Source: CAJBLF01 sp041663325 (lineage in GTDB: Bacteria > Patescibacteriota > Gracilibacteria > Absconditabacterales > Absconditicoccaceae). From it: a DNA stretch of 5,214 bases. The position numbers were made by a program, and so were the translations under genes. Location of the stretch: positions 1 to 5,214 of the forward strand of contig JBAZRN010000042.1 in NCBI GenBank assembly GCA_041663325.1, given 5' to 3'. The notes under the pieces are model-generated. The model saw only the letters and a program-made list of their open reading frames with translations. It did not search any database and had not been told where the DNA came from. Shown one piece after another: positions 1 through 5,214 of this stretch (within the stretch, counting starts at the first letter, position 1; each line of letters opens with the position of its first letter).

Positions 1-31
1 TATGAAACAAAAGGTATGATTACACAGATGA

Positions 32-601
32 TTAAAAAAACAAAGAAAACTTAGGTTGATAGATCAATTTCTCTGAAAATAGCCACACAAAAAGTTCTAT
101 TATCCCTCATTTTATTTCTTTCTTTCCAAATCTAATCCATTTTGTAGATATTTTTGGAAGATTTTCTGTCTTGTAATCTATTTTTCCAAGAAAATAGTTT
201 TTTGCGTTTTCATAATTTTCTTTTTCTTTTTTGATTTCTTCTTTGAGTTTGGTTACTTCTTCTGCATTTGTATTCTTCACTTCTTTGATTTTGCTGATAT
301 ATCTATCAATCGTTTGTTGAAGTCTTATTTTCGCTTGATTTACTATGGTTTCTGCATTGTCTTTTGCGTTTTCTGGTTTGTCTTGAAGGAGATTCGTAAG
401 CTCTTCCATTTTCATGATTTTTTCTTGATCAGCCATTTGATTTGCTCCTTTCATTGTTGCTTGGTGGTTTTTTTCTTGTTTTTCAATTTGCTTGAGTTCA
501 GTTTCTAATCTTCCTATTTCGGCAGAATTATAACTGGCTTTGGCTATATCCAGTTCTGACAATAATTCATCTTTTGTTCTTGTTTTATTGAGATCGCTCA
601 T
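32..601 (-). CDS. Coiled-coil protein of unknown function (189 aa, one UGA-Gly)
   Basis: I do not recognise this protein. It starts at ATG 601-599 and is rich in Lys, Glu, Gln and Asn. Long helical heptad-like stretches cover about residues 25-65 and 75-145 (for example VTKLKEEIKKEKENYENAKN), which suggests an elongated coiled coil. No signal peptide or obvious catalytic motif is seen. A TGA at 109-107 (codon 165) would end it at 164 aa under the standard code. With UGA=Gly, as the neighbours require, it runs on to TAA at 34-32 and gains a hydrophobic tail (GGIIELFVWLFSEKL...). That tail could be a membrane or protein contact, or just unselected sequence. The gene has a good sigma-70-type promoter just upstream and no visible Shine-Dalgarno. 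It is separated from uvrC by a terminator, so it is probably transcribed alone. The long frame and coherent composition make it likely real; the C-terminal extension is less certain. Confidence 0.7.
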
Positions 602-634
602 TGTGTTGCATAGATGAGTAAAAATTACTCTATA

Positions 635-662
635 ATTGTACTCAGAAAGTTTTATTTGTCAA
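635..662 (-). promoter_or_regulatory. Sigma-70-like promoter of the coiled-coil gene
   Basis: On the minus strand a perfect -35 TTGACA (662-657) is followed by a 16-nt spacer and a -10 TACAAT (640-635). Transcription would begin near 628, giving a leader of about 27 nt before ATG 601. The -35 overlaps the T-tract of the uvrC terminator, so the two transcription units are packed with no gap. Confidence 0.65.
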
Positions 663-686
663 AAAACTCCCCGTCTAGGCGAGGAG
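661..686 (-). terminator. Rho-independent terminator of uvrC
   Basis: Read on the minus strand, CTCCTCG - CCTAGA - CGGGGAG forms a 7-bp stem (one G-U pair) with a 6-nt loop, followed at once by six T. It lies about 105 nt after the uvrC stop and just before the promoter of the next minus-strand gene, so it probably ends the uvrC transcript. Confidence 0.75.
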
Positions 687-698
687 CAGAGGTGTTTA

Positions 699-794
699 TT
701 GCTTGCCTTTTTGTTTAAAGCATATTTGATATGCTTCTATCCACCGGGGTGCTAACTTTAGTTAGCTTGATGTAGGAGCTCATTTGCTTGCTAC
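699..794. repeat. Cluster of small palindromes (REP/MITE-like) at the 3' end of uvrC
   Basis: Three hairpins lie side by side. AAGCATAT/ATATGCTT (718-736) has an 8-bp perfect stem and 3-nt loop. GCTAAC/GTTAGC (751-766) has a 6-bp stem and TTTA loop. GTAGGAGC/GCTTGCTAC (772-794) has eight pairs with one bulged G and includes one G-U pair. The last begins with GTAG, reminiscent of the GTAG/GGAG foot of REP sequences used by Y1 (RAYT-type) transposases, and it contains the uvrC stop codon. An 8-bp direct repeat TTGCTTGC occurs at 699-706 and 784-791. No transposase is in the window. The structure is visible; its identity as a REP, MITE or IS200/IS605 end remnant is inference. It could instead be structured 3' UTR. 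Confidence 0.4.
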
Positions 795-2605
795 TGCATC
801 TGGGTGATACTTTTTCGCTCTTTGCTCATCTGTTTTTTTCTATAAGTGTTAGCGAATCTATGAGCTTCATTTCTGGCTTTTAAGAAAATCTTGTCTGCTT
901 GGTCGTAGACCATAGCTTGATTATGAATGTTCAATTTGTTATCGAAGTAATATATTTTTTCGGAGACAATACTTCATTTCATGTCTGATGCATGATGCAT
1001 GATGCTAGATGCATGAAGCATTTTTTTGTTAGATTTTTCGGATTTTTTTCAGATTTGTGATTTAGTTCTTGCTTCACCTTTTCCCAAAGAAATAATATCA
1101 ATTTGACTGACTATTTTTTTTCGTTTTGGATTTTCTTTGCATAGTTTTTTTACTACGCCCAACTGCCCTTTTCCACCGTCTATAATTAGACAAGATGGCA
1201 GATAATTACTGGAAGATTCCAAATGATTATCTCATGATTCCAAATATTGTCTGAATCTACGCTCAAGTAATTCCTGCAATGCTTCGTAATCGTCGGATTT
1301 TTTCGCTTTGATTTTGTATTTACGGTATCATTTTTTGTAGGGGAGTCATGCTACTAAACAAGAAAGTCATCCACTGGTCCATCAGCCGCTGAGGTGAGAG
1401 ATATCGATACATTCAATTCTATACGGTATATTTTTCAGTCCGTATCTTGCTTGTAACGTTTTGAACAGATCATTGATTATGGTACTTTCTTCTTGGAGTG
1501 ATTGAGAGATAATATAGGATTCGAGAAAATTTTCAGCTAAGTGGAGGAGTGGTTTCAACCCCCTCTTCGTTTCTCCCCAATCCTCCACCACTTTGTGGTC
1601 CCCCTCCTTTATCAAGGAGGTAAGGGGAGTTTTTAGTTTTTTATGTAGTCCATCTATGATAATTTCGTTTTTTGTTTTATAAGTGTTTCATTCGCTGAAA
1701 GCTCTTTGGATTGCTAAATTAAGACTATCTTCGTCTATATCGCTATGTTGTTCTTTGCTTGTAATTATGTCCATCAGTTTTCCTTGGGTGAAGACGAGTA
1801 CCGTGTAAATGTATTGGCTTCATATATTTTTTACTAAAGCTAAATAGCCGTCTTTTCTTTCTGGGAGGACGACGTTTTGCTTTTCTACGAATCATTGTAT
1901 AGATTGATAAATATCCCTAAGTTGGGCTGCCCATTCGAAGTTTTCGTGAATAATGGCTAATTCTATTTGTTTATGAATTTCTTGCTCGATAGGTTTTGTG
2001 TTACCTTTAAAGAAAGAAGTGATTGTGTGGATTATGTTTTTGTAGTCAACCTCACCTTCGTTTCCTCTCCTAACAGAGAGGTTCTTAGTTAATTTACACC
2101 ATCATCTACAAAGGCCAAAGTAATAGTCTGAGCAAAGTTTTCATTGTTTGAATTGCGTTGTCTTACACCCTCTAAATTTGAGGATCTGCCTGATATATTG
2201 CAAAAATTTTTTTAACTGAATCGTGTCTCTTTTAGGTCCGATATAGAGTGCATTATCGTTAATTTTTTTTCTGGTCAGAAATATCTGAGGGAATGATTCT
2301 TTTGTGATTTTGATGTAGACGTAGCTGTTATCTGCTTTGAGGAGGTTGTTATAAAATGGTTGATGTTTTTTGATCATATTATCTTCTAAATAGAGTGCTT
2401 CGCTTTCGTTTTTGACGATAAGGAAGTCCACCTTATCTGCCTTTTGGAGCATTTCCTGTTTTCGGAGCGAATTGATTGAAAAATATTGTCAGAGTCTTTT
2501 TTGAAGGTTTTTAGCTTTTCCGATATATAAAATAGTTCACTTTCTGTCTTTGAACAAGTAAACTCAGGCATTGTTTGGTATTTTCTCGATATTGATAGAT
2601 TGCAT
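791..2605 (-). CDS. uvrC: Excinuclease ABC subunit C (UvrC), UGA=Gly
   Basis: UvrC makes the dual incisions in nucleotide excision repair after UvrAB load it on damaged DNA. The 604-aa frame runs from ATG 2605-2603 to TAG 793-791 and needs 15 UGA codons read as Gly (about 40% of its glycines). The GIY-YIG nuclease is at residues 14-90: GVY at 14-16, YIG at 27-29, likely catalytic R37 and E74. Four cysteines C147, C158, C166, C170 match the Cys pattern proposed to bind Fe-S in E. coli UvrC. The UvrB-binding UVR motif is at about 205-237. The RNase H-like endonuclease keeps its D401 (IECIDIS), D476 (IIDGGKGQL) and H582 (EAHRF) triad. The C-terminal (HhH)2 domain is missing: the protein ends about 20 residues after EAHRF. 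Palindromic elements lie at residues 175-186 and about 325-350, and a heptamer repeat at 529-540. The start gives the standard spacing to GVY; no Shine-Dalgarno is seen. Confidence 0.95.
986..1020. repeat. 7-bp tandem repeat (TGATGCA, 5 units) inside uvrC
   Basis: On the plus strand five consecutive 7-mers are present: TGATGCA, TGATGCA, TGATGCT, AGATGCA, TGAAGCA. They encode residues 529-540 of UvrC, a Met/His/Ala/Ser-rich stretch (LHASSIMHHAS) with no counterpart in typical UvrC. It lies in a linker between the SLGKGEA segment and the EAHRF segment of the nuclease domain. Seven is not a multiple of three, so gaining or losing a unit would shift the frame upstream of catalytic H582. Confidence 0.85.
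1557..1631. repeat. 75-bp palindromic element kept in frame within uvrC
   Basis: Near-matching terminal inverted sequences (AACCCCC... and ...GGGGAGTT) enclose a three-way-junction fold. The outer stem is CTCCCC (1573-1578) with GGGGAG (1624-1629). One inner hairpin is ACCAC/GTGGT (1587-1599); the other is CCTCCTT/AAGGAGG (1603-1620). The 75 bp equal 25 codons, and uvrC reads straight through in its sense frame. The encoded residues, about 325-350 (PLTSLIKEGDHKVV...), do not resemble UvrC and sit in the linker before the RLLELAE-like helix (here PLLHLAE). The layout is that of a dispersed repeat inserted in a coding region, comparable to Rickettsia palindromic elements. Copies elsewhere in the genome cannot be checked here. 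Confidence 0.75.
2048..2083. repeat. 36-bp palindromic element, shorter relative, within uvrC
   Basis: The ends AACCTC (2048-2053) and GAGGTT (2078-2083) are exact inverted repeats. Inside, CCTCTC/GAGAGG (2064-2081) can form an alternative hairpin. It shares CTTCGTTTC with the 75-bp element at a similar distance from the AACC end, so it looks like a smaller member of the same family. It is exactly 12 codons in phase with uvrC (residues 175-186, NLSVRRGNEGEV) and lies just after the cysteine cluster. Confidence 0.6.
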
Positions 2606-2613
2606 ATTTTTTA

Positions 2614-2649
2614 AATGTTGAATGTTGAATGTTGAATGTTGAATGAATG
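2614..2649. repeat. 7-bp tandem repeat (AATGTTG x4 plus partials) in the uvrC leader
   Basis: Four perfect AATGTTG units (2614-2641) are followed by two AATG partial units. The array begins 8 bp upstream of the uvrC start codon, so on the minus strand it makes up most of the 5' leader (ATTCAAC-type repeats). A change in copy number would alter the distance from promoter to start codon by multiples of 7. Confidence 0.9.
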
Positions 2650-2665
2650 TATTGTATATACAATA
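2650..2665. promoter_or_regulatory. 16-bp perfect palindrome upstream of uvrC (candidate operator)
   Basis: TATTGTATATACAATA is a perfect inverted repeat 45 bp upstream of the uvrC start, just beyond the heptamer array. It contains TACAAT/TATACA, which could serve as a -10 on the minus strand, though I see no convincing -35. It resembles a dimeric repressor site. The TTGT-N4-ACAA core recalls a LexA box, but the spacing is shorter than the E. coli CTGT-N8-ACAG box, so no regulator is assigned. Confidence 0.45.
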
Positions 2666-2684
2666 AATTGCAAGTTTTAGTAGT

Positions 2685-2700
2685 AGAGCATTCTTGCTCT
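2685..2700. other. Small hairpin AGAGCA/TGCTCT between divergent genes
   Basis: AGAGCA (2685-2690), a TTCT loop and TGCTCT (2695-2700) form a perfect 6-bp stem. It lies between the divergent uvrC and membrane-protein genes. No T-tract follows on either strand, so it does not look like a terminator. Confidence 0.4.
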
Positions 2701-2731
2701 TGAAATTATTTAACGAATGAATATATTCATT
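2700..2731 (+). promoter_or_regulatory. Candidate promoter with overlapping 16-bp palindrome, before the small membrane protein
   Basis: A -35-like TTGAAA (2700-2705), a 16-nt spacer and a -10-like TATATT (2722-2727) precede the ATG at 2755 by a suitable distance. The -10 lies within a perfect 16-bp palindrome AATGAATATATTCATT (2716-2731), a natural place for a repressor. In AT-rich DNA such matches arise easily, so this is moderate evidence. Confidence 0.45.
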
Positions 2732-2754
2732 ATTCAAAACAAAATATTGACAAC

Positions 2755-3009
2755 ATGAAAAACAATGAAAAATTATTAGACCTTAAATTAACTATGATGA
2801 TTATCATGGATAATTTTGGACGCAAATTAGAAAAAATTTATTCTGTCGCATTTCCTGTAATGGCTTTTGTTTTCTCTCTAGCTATCGGCAGAGGTGTCTT
2901 TGTTATTTCTGAATGGGAAATTAAACTGATATTTTTGCTTTTTTCTCTTGCCTTTGCCTTTGTTGGACTCTATTTATTGATTAGGAGGAAAAGTTTACTT
3001 TGGTATTAA
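2755..3009 (+). CDS. Small two-helix membrane protein of unknown function (84 aa)
   Basis: I do not recognise a family. The frame runs from ATG 2755 to TAA 3009 with no UGA. A short charged amphipathic N-terminus (about residues 1-28) is followed by two hydrophobic segments, about residues 30-52 (SVAFPVMAFVFSLAIG...) and 57-76 (IKLIFLLFSLAFAFVGLYLL). They are joined by a short acidic loop and end in a basic RRK tail. This predicts a helical hairpin in the inner membrane with both ends in the cytoplasm by the positive-inside rule. It is the only plus-strand gene supported in the window, is divergent from uvrC, has a candidate promoter upstream and is followed by a clear terminator. These flanking signals support a real gene despite its size. 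No Shine-Dalgarno precedes the ATG. Confidence 0.7.
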   Translation: MKNNEKLLDLKLTMMIIMDNFGRKLEKIYSVAFPVMAFVFSLAIGRGVFVISEWEIKLIFLLFSLAFAFVGLYLLIRRKSLLWY

Positions 3010-3040
3010 AACAGGAATTTCTATCTACACATTTATTGTT

Positions 3041-3069
3041 AGCCGAGCGTTTTCGCCACGGCTTTTTTT
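3041..3069 (+). terminator. Rho-independent terminator of the small membrane protein gene
   Basis: AGCCG-A-GCG, loop TTTT, then CGC-CA-CGGCT forms an interrupted 8-bp GC-rich stem followed by seven T. It lies about 30 nt after the stop at 3009 on the same strand. Confidence 0.8.
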
Positions 3070-3080
3070 GTTTTTTATCA

Positions 3081-3118
3081 GAAACAAAAAATCTTGCGAG
3101 GAAGCAAGATTTTTGTTC
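3081..3118 (-). terminator. Rho-independent terminator of the sigma-region-4 gene
   Basis: The arms AAAAATCTTGC (3087-3097) and GCAAGATTTTT (3104-3114), with loop GAGGAA, pair perfectly. They extend outward past one bulged A to c3085/g3115. Read on the minus strand the stem is followed by a T-rich run (TTTTTTGTTTC). It begins about 35 nt after the stop at 3152. The A/T flanks may let it work in both directions between the convergent genes. Confidence 0.75.
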
Positions 3119-3151
3119 CCATTTTCATGGGTGACGATATATAAAAATATA

Positions 3152-4255
3152 TTACTTTTTCTTAGGTTGTTTTACTAATTCGTATACGCCTTTTTCTACT
3201 CTTTTGAAAAGATCTTTATATTTTTGGAGGTTTAACATCACGGTGTTTGGACTTACCATTTTTTCTTTGAGCATTTCTTTGCATAGTTCTTTGACATTCA
3301 TTGTTCTATCATTTTTTTCGAAGATTCTTACTAAGATTTCTTTGACTACACCTCCTTCATATCATCGTTCTTTGAGACCATAAATTCCAAGTCCTAGATT
3401 AACGAAAAGGTCATTATTTTTTACCAATTCGTTATGAACGGTATTAACTTTGACATTTTTTGCAGGAAACCATTCCATGATTTTTGCTGGAAGCTCTTGG
3501 TAGTGAACTGGTTTGTTTGTTCTTCTCATGGTGTAGAGAATCTTGAGTTTGATAGTCTTTGGGTTTACATCAGCAAATGTTGGTAATCCGATTTTTCCAT
3601 CAAATACATTGATTTCTCTGATAGATTCGAAGAAGTTTACGTAAAAGAGATCATTCTTTATATAATGAACATCCTTGTAATCTTTTGCAAAGTTTTCTTT
3701 CATCCATCCGATGAATTCATACAAATCTTGGCTTTTCGCTCTTTTTTCGAAATATGAGCTGATAGTAAGCACCATCTTGGTCAAAAGATCTTCGTATAAT
3801 GGTTCAAGATAGAATGCTTTGTTCAAATATTTATTTCTCTTGAGATATGTTACATCAAAATCTGAAACGAGAATTAATTTGAGTTCTTGTTTAGAAAATT
3901 TAAATATATTCTTGTTTACGAGTTTAGATATCAATATATCTTCACAGAGCAACCCTCCATGGACATCAAGAACTTTTTTAGCTTCTTGAAGCACTTCCAT
4001 ATAGGTGTCGTTTCCTACAATCAATCTTCTAAATCTCATCAATGCTTGAGTTTCTATTTGTCTGATTCTTTCTCTAGTCAGGGAATATTCCTTTCCAATT
4101 CTTTGGAGAGGTATTTCTTTGTCTCCATCGAGACCAAATTTCTTCATAAGTACTAGTCTTTCCTTTGGTTTACAGTATATCAAAATGTCTTTTAAGTTTG
4201 TTCTTTCAATATCAACCTTGATTTTTTTGTCGTCCATTTTTACATTGAAGTTCAT
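3152..4255 (-). CDS. Sigma-70 region 4 protein with tandem HARE-HTH-like winged helices (367 aa)
   Basis: This is probably a DNA-binding transcription factor. Residues 20-80 match sigma-70 region 4, with the helix-turn-helix signature LTRERIRQIETQALMRFRRL at 59-78. Regions 1.2, 2 and 3 are absent, so it cannot be a standard sigma factor. The middle (about 85-235) is helical and may hold another winged helix. The C-terminus has two similar units, about residues 238-297 and 304-362, each with an NTV...L...N/K-DLF...G(I/V)Y-L pattern. These resemble HARE-HTH domains such as that of RNA polymerase delta. The second unit is only seen when TGA 3364-3362 (codon 298) is read as Gly; the frame then ends at TAA 3154-3152. 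Starting at ATG 4255 keeps region 4 intact. No Shine-Dalgarno is seen. Proteins joining sigma region 4 to HARE-HTH occur in Patescibacteria; the exact role is unknown. Confidence 0.85.
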
Positions 4256-4337
4256 TGAATTTAATTTTAGTTAAGTAAAATGAAGTATTTTTTTAGACAC
4301 ATTTTTACTCTGTAAGTAGTAAGAATTTGCTTATTAA

Positions 4338-4343
4338 TGTCAA
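4338..4343 (-). promoter_or_regulatory. -35 box candidate upstream of the sigma-region-4 gene
   Basis: A perfect TTGACA lies on the minus strand 83 bp before the ATG at 4255. The -10 is unclear: TACTTA-like sequences at 16-19 nt spacing are poor matches. The rest of the 136-bp gap to ychF holds a nine-T run (4357-4365) and an imperfect inverted repeat GTCAAAGAG/CTCTTGAC around it, with no convincing terminator for ychF. Confidence 0.35.
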
Positions 4344-4391
4344 GAGATTGTTTAAATTTTTTTTTAAGCTCTTTGACTTATGGTAAACTGG

Positions 4392-5214
4392 CTAAACATT
4401 GAATTTAAATATGATGCAATCGCCATCTTGTACTATATACTCTTTCCCTTCTAATTTTACTAGTCATTTTTCTTTCGCTTTGCTCCAAGAACCGTGGGCA
4501 ATCAAATCATCATATTTCACTACTTCTGCTTTTATGAAGCCCTTTTCAAAGTCAGTATGAATCGCTCATGCTGCTTGCGGCGCCGTGGATGCGATAGGAA
4601 TGGTTCGTGATCTTGTTTCGTCTTCTCCAGTTGTGAAATAGTACATTAATCCAACTTTTTCAAACCCTAATTTAATCAAATCATTCAATGTCGGAATATG
4701 CGCTACTTTATCTATGCTCACTAATTCTCTGATAAATTCATCTTTCTCTTCATCGCTCATGTTCATCATCTCGGATTCTAATTTTGCGCACACTATAGCG
4801 ACAGGACTTTGGAGTTTTTCCATATACTCGTTCGCTATTTCGTGAGCAAATGGAATATCATCTTGTCCGATATTTATCGCGTAAATGATAGGTTTCGTGG
4901 TGAGAAAGTTGTACGATTTGATCAATTTTTCGTCATCTTTGGTCAGTTTGTTTTTTATATTATGGGCAATCTTTCCTTCAATCAACGCAGTTTGGATCTC
5001 CATCAAGATCTCTACTAATCTTATTTCATCTTTGGTTCATTTTCCCATTTTCGTTTTTTTTGCGAGATTGGGTAAATGTCTTTCGATGATTTCTAGGTCG
5101 GAGAAAATCAGTTCCGTATTGATGATTTCGACATCTCTTATCGGATCAACGTCTCCTTCTACATGCACGACTTCGCTGTCTTTGAAATACCTGAGTACTT
5201 GCACGATAGCATCT
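4392..5214 (-). CDS. ychF: YchF/OLA1-type NTPase, C-terminal part (273 aa, N-terminus beyond window)
   Basis: YchF is a universally conserved Obg-family P-loop NTPase of the cytoplasm that binds ribosomes and prefers ATP. The window holds about the last three quarters; the G1-G3 motifs lie beyond 5214. The fragment opens with AIVQVLRYFKDSEVVHVEG, then DPIRDVEIINTELIFSDLE, then the helical arm (KKTKMGKGTKDE). Next come TTKPIIYAINIG at the end of the nucleotide-binding fold and the C-terminal TGS domain from TAPQAAGAIHTDFEKGF to GDCIIFKFNV, ending at TAG 4394-4392. Three UGA codons (5039-5037, 4568-4566, 4466-4464) read as Gly. The second lies on the invariant Gly of AAGxIHTDFEKGF, and the third on a Gly also present in E. 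coli YchF (AKEAG, here AKEKG). Under the standard code most of the TGS domain would be lost. No downstream terminator is evident. Confidence 0.95.

Noticed and set aside
1..82. Possible 3' end of a plus-strand gene entering from the left edge
   Set aside because: All three plus frames are open at the edge under code 25 (ending at TAA 33-35, TAG 52-54 and TAG 80-82). None can be preferred from so little sequence, and two overlap the minus-strand gene's end.
314..508. Plus-strand 64-aa open frame
   Set aside because: It is the antisense shadow of the Lys/Glu-rich coiled-coil gene (Phe/Leu-rich by complement) with no family signal.
699..794. tRNA, riboswitch or CRISPR repeat
   Set aside because: No cloverleaf or TpsiC-like arm, no recognisable riboswitch core, and no repeat-spacer periodicity; only separate small hairpins.
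1382..2452. uvrC as a pseudogene broken by many stop codons
   Set aside because: All the breaks are TGA, no TAA or TAG occurs in frame, and TGA sits on conserved glycines; catalytic residues are all kept.
2386..2571. Minus-strand 61-aa open frame starting MPEFTCSK
   Set aside because: It is a shifted frame over the start of uvrC. The true frame, with UGA=Gly, encodes the GIY-YIG motif starting from ATG 2605.
2650..2665. LexA (SOS) box
   Set aside because: The half-site spacing differs from known LexA boxes (TTGT-N4-ACAA rather than CTGT-N8-ACAG), so it is listed only as an unassigned palindrome.
3887..4156. Plus-strand 89-aa open frame
   Set aside because: It lies antisense to the sigma region 4 coding sequence, which has clear family motifs.
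4338..4385. Terminator of ychF at the GTCAAAGAG/CTCTTGAC inverted repeat
   Set aside because: The stem is bulged, its loop is more than 20 nt, and no T-tract follows on the minus strand.
4809..5018. Plus-strand 69-aa open frame
   Set aside because: It lies antisense to conserved ychF sequence.

Overview
The window is AT-rich bacterial DNA whose genes only read correctly if UGA means glycine (translation table 25). This is the code of the Patescibacteria/CPR lineages Gracilibacteria (BD1-5) and Absconditabacteria (SR1). Under the standard code uvrC breaks into several pieces and ychF and the sigma-region-4 gene lose their C-termini. Read with UGA=Gly, each becomes one uninterrupted frame, and several UGA codons fall on glycines invariant in the families (UvrC GVY and CxGxC motifs; YchF AAGxIHTDF motif). 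Trp is still encoded by TGG, so this is not the mycoplasma code. The only stops used are TAA and TAG.

Layout, left to right: a minus-strand coiled-coil protein of unknown function (601 to 32) with its own promoter; a Rho-independent terminator and a cluster of small hairpins (about 661-794); uvrC on the minus strand (2605 to 791), containing 15 UGA-Gly codons, two palindromic elements that stay in frame and a heptamer tandem repeat; a divergent intergenic region (2606-2754) with a second heptamer array and two perfect 16-bp palindromes; a small two-helix membrane protein on the plus strand (2755-3009); two terminators between convergent genes (3041-3118); a minus-strand protein with a sigma-70 region 4 and two C-terminal HARE-HTH-like winged helices (4255 to 3152); and the C-terminal three quarters of ychF (5214 to 4392), cut by the window edge.

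The genes do not form one pathway. uvrC is nucleotide excision repair, ychF is a universally conserved translation-associated NTPase, and the sigma-like protein is probably a transcription factor. No phage, CRISPR, tRNA or rRNA gene was seen. The most interesting features are the recoded UGA, the palindromic elements inside the uvrC coding sequence, and the two 7-bp repeat arrays, one in the uvrC leader and one inside the gene. The second would change the reading frame if it gained or lost a unit. No Shine-Dalgarno sequence is evident before any of the four visible starts.
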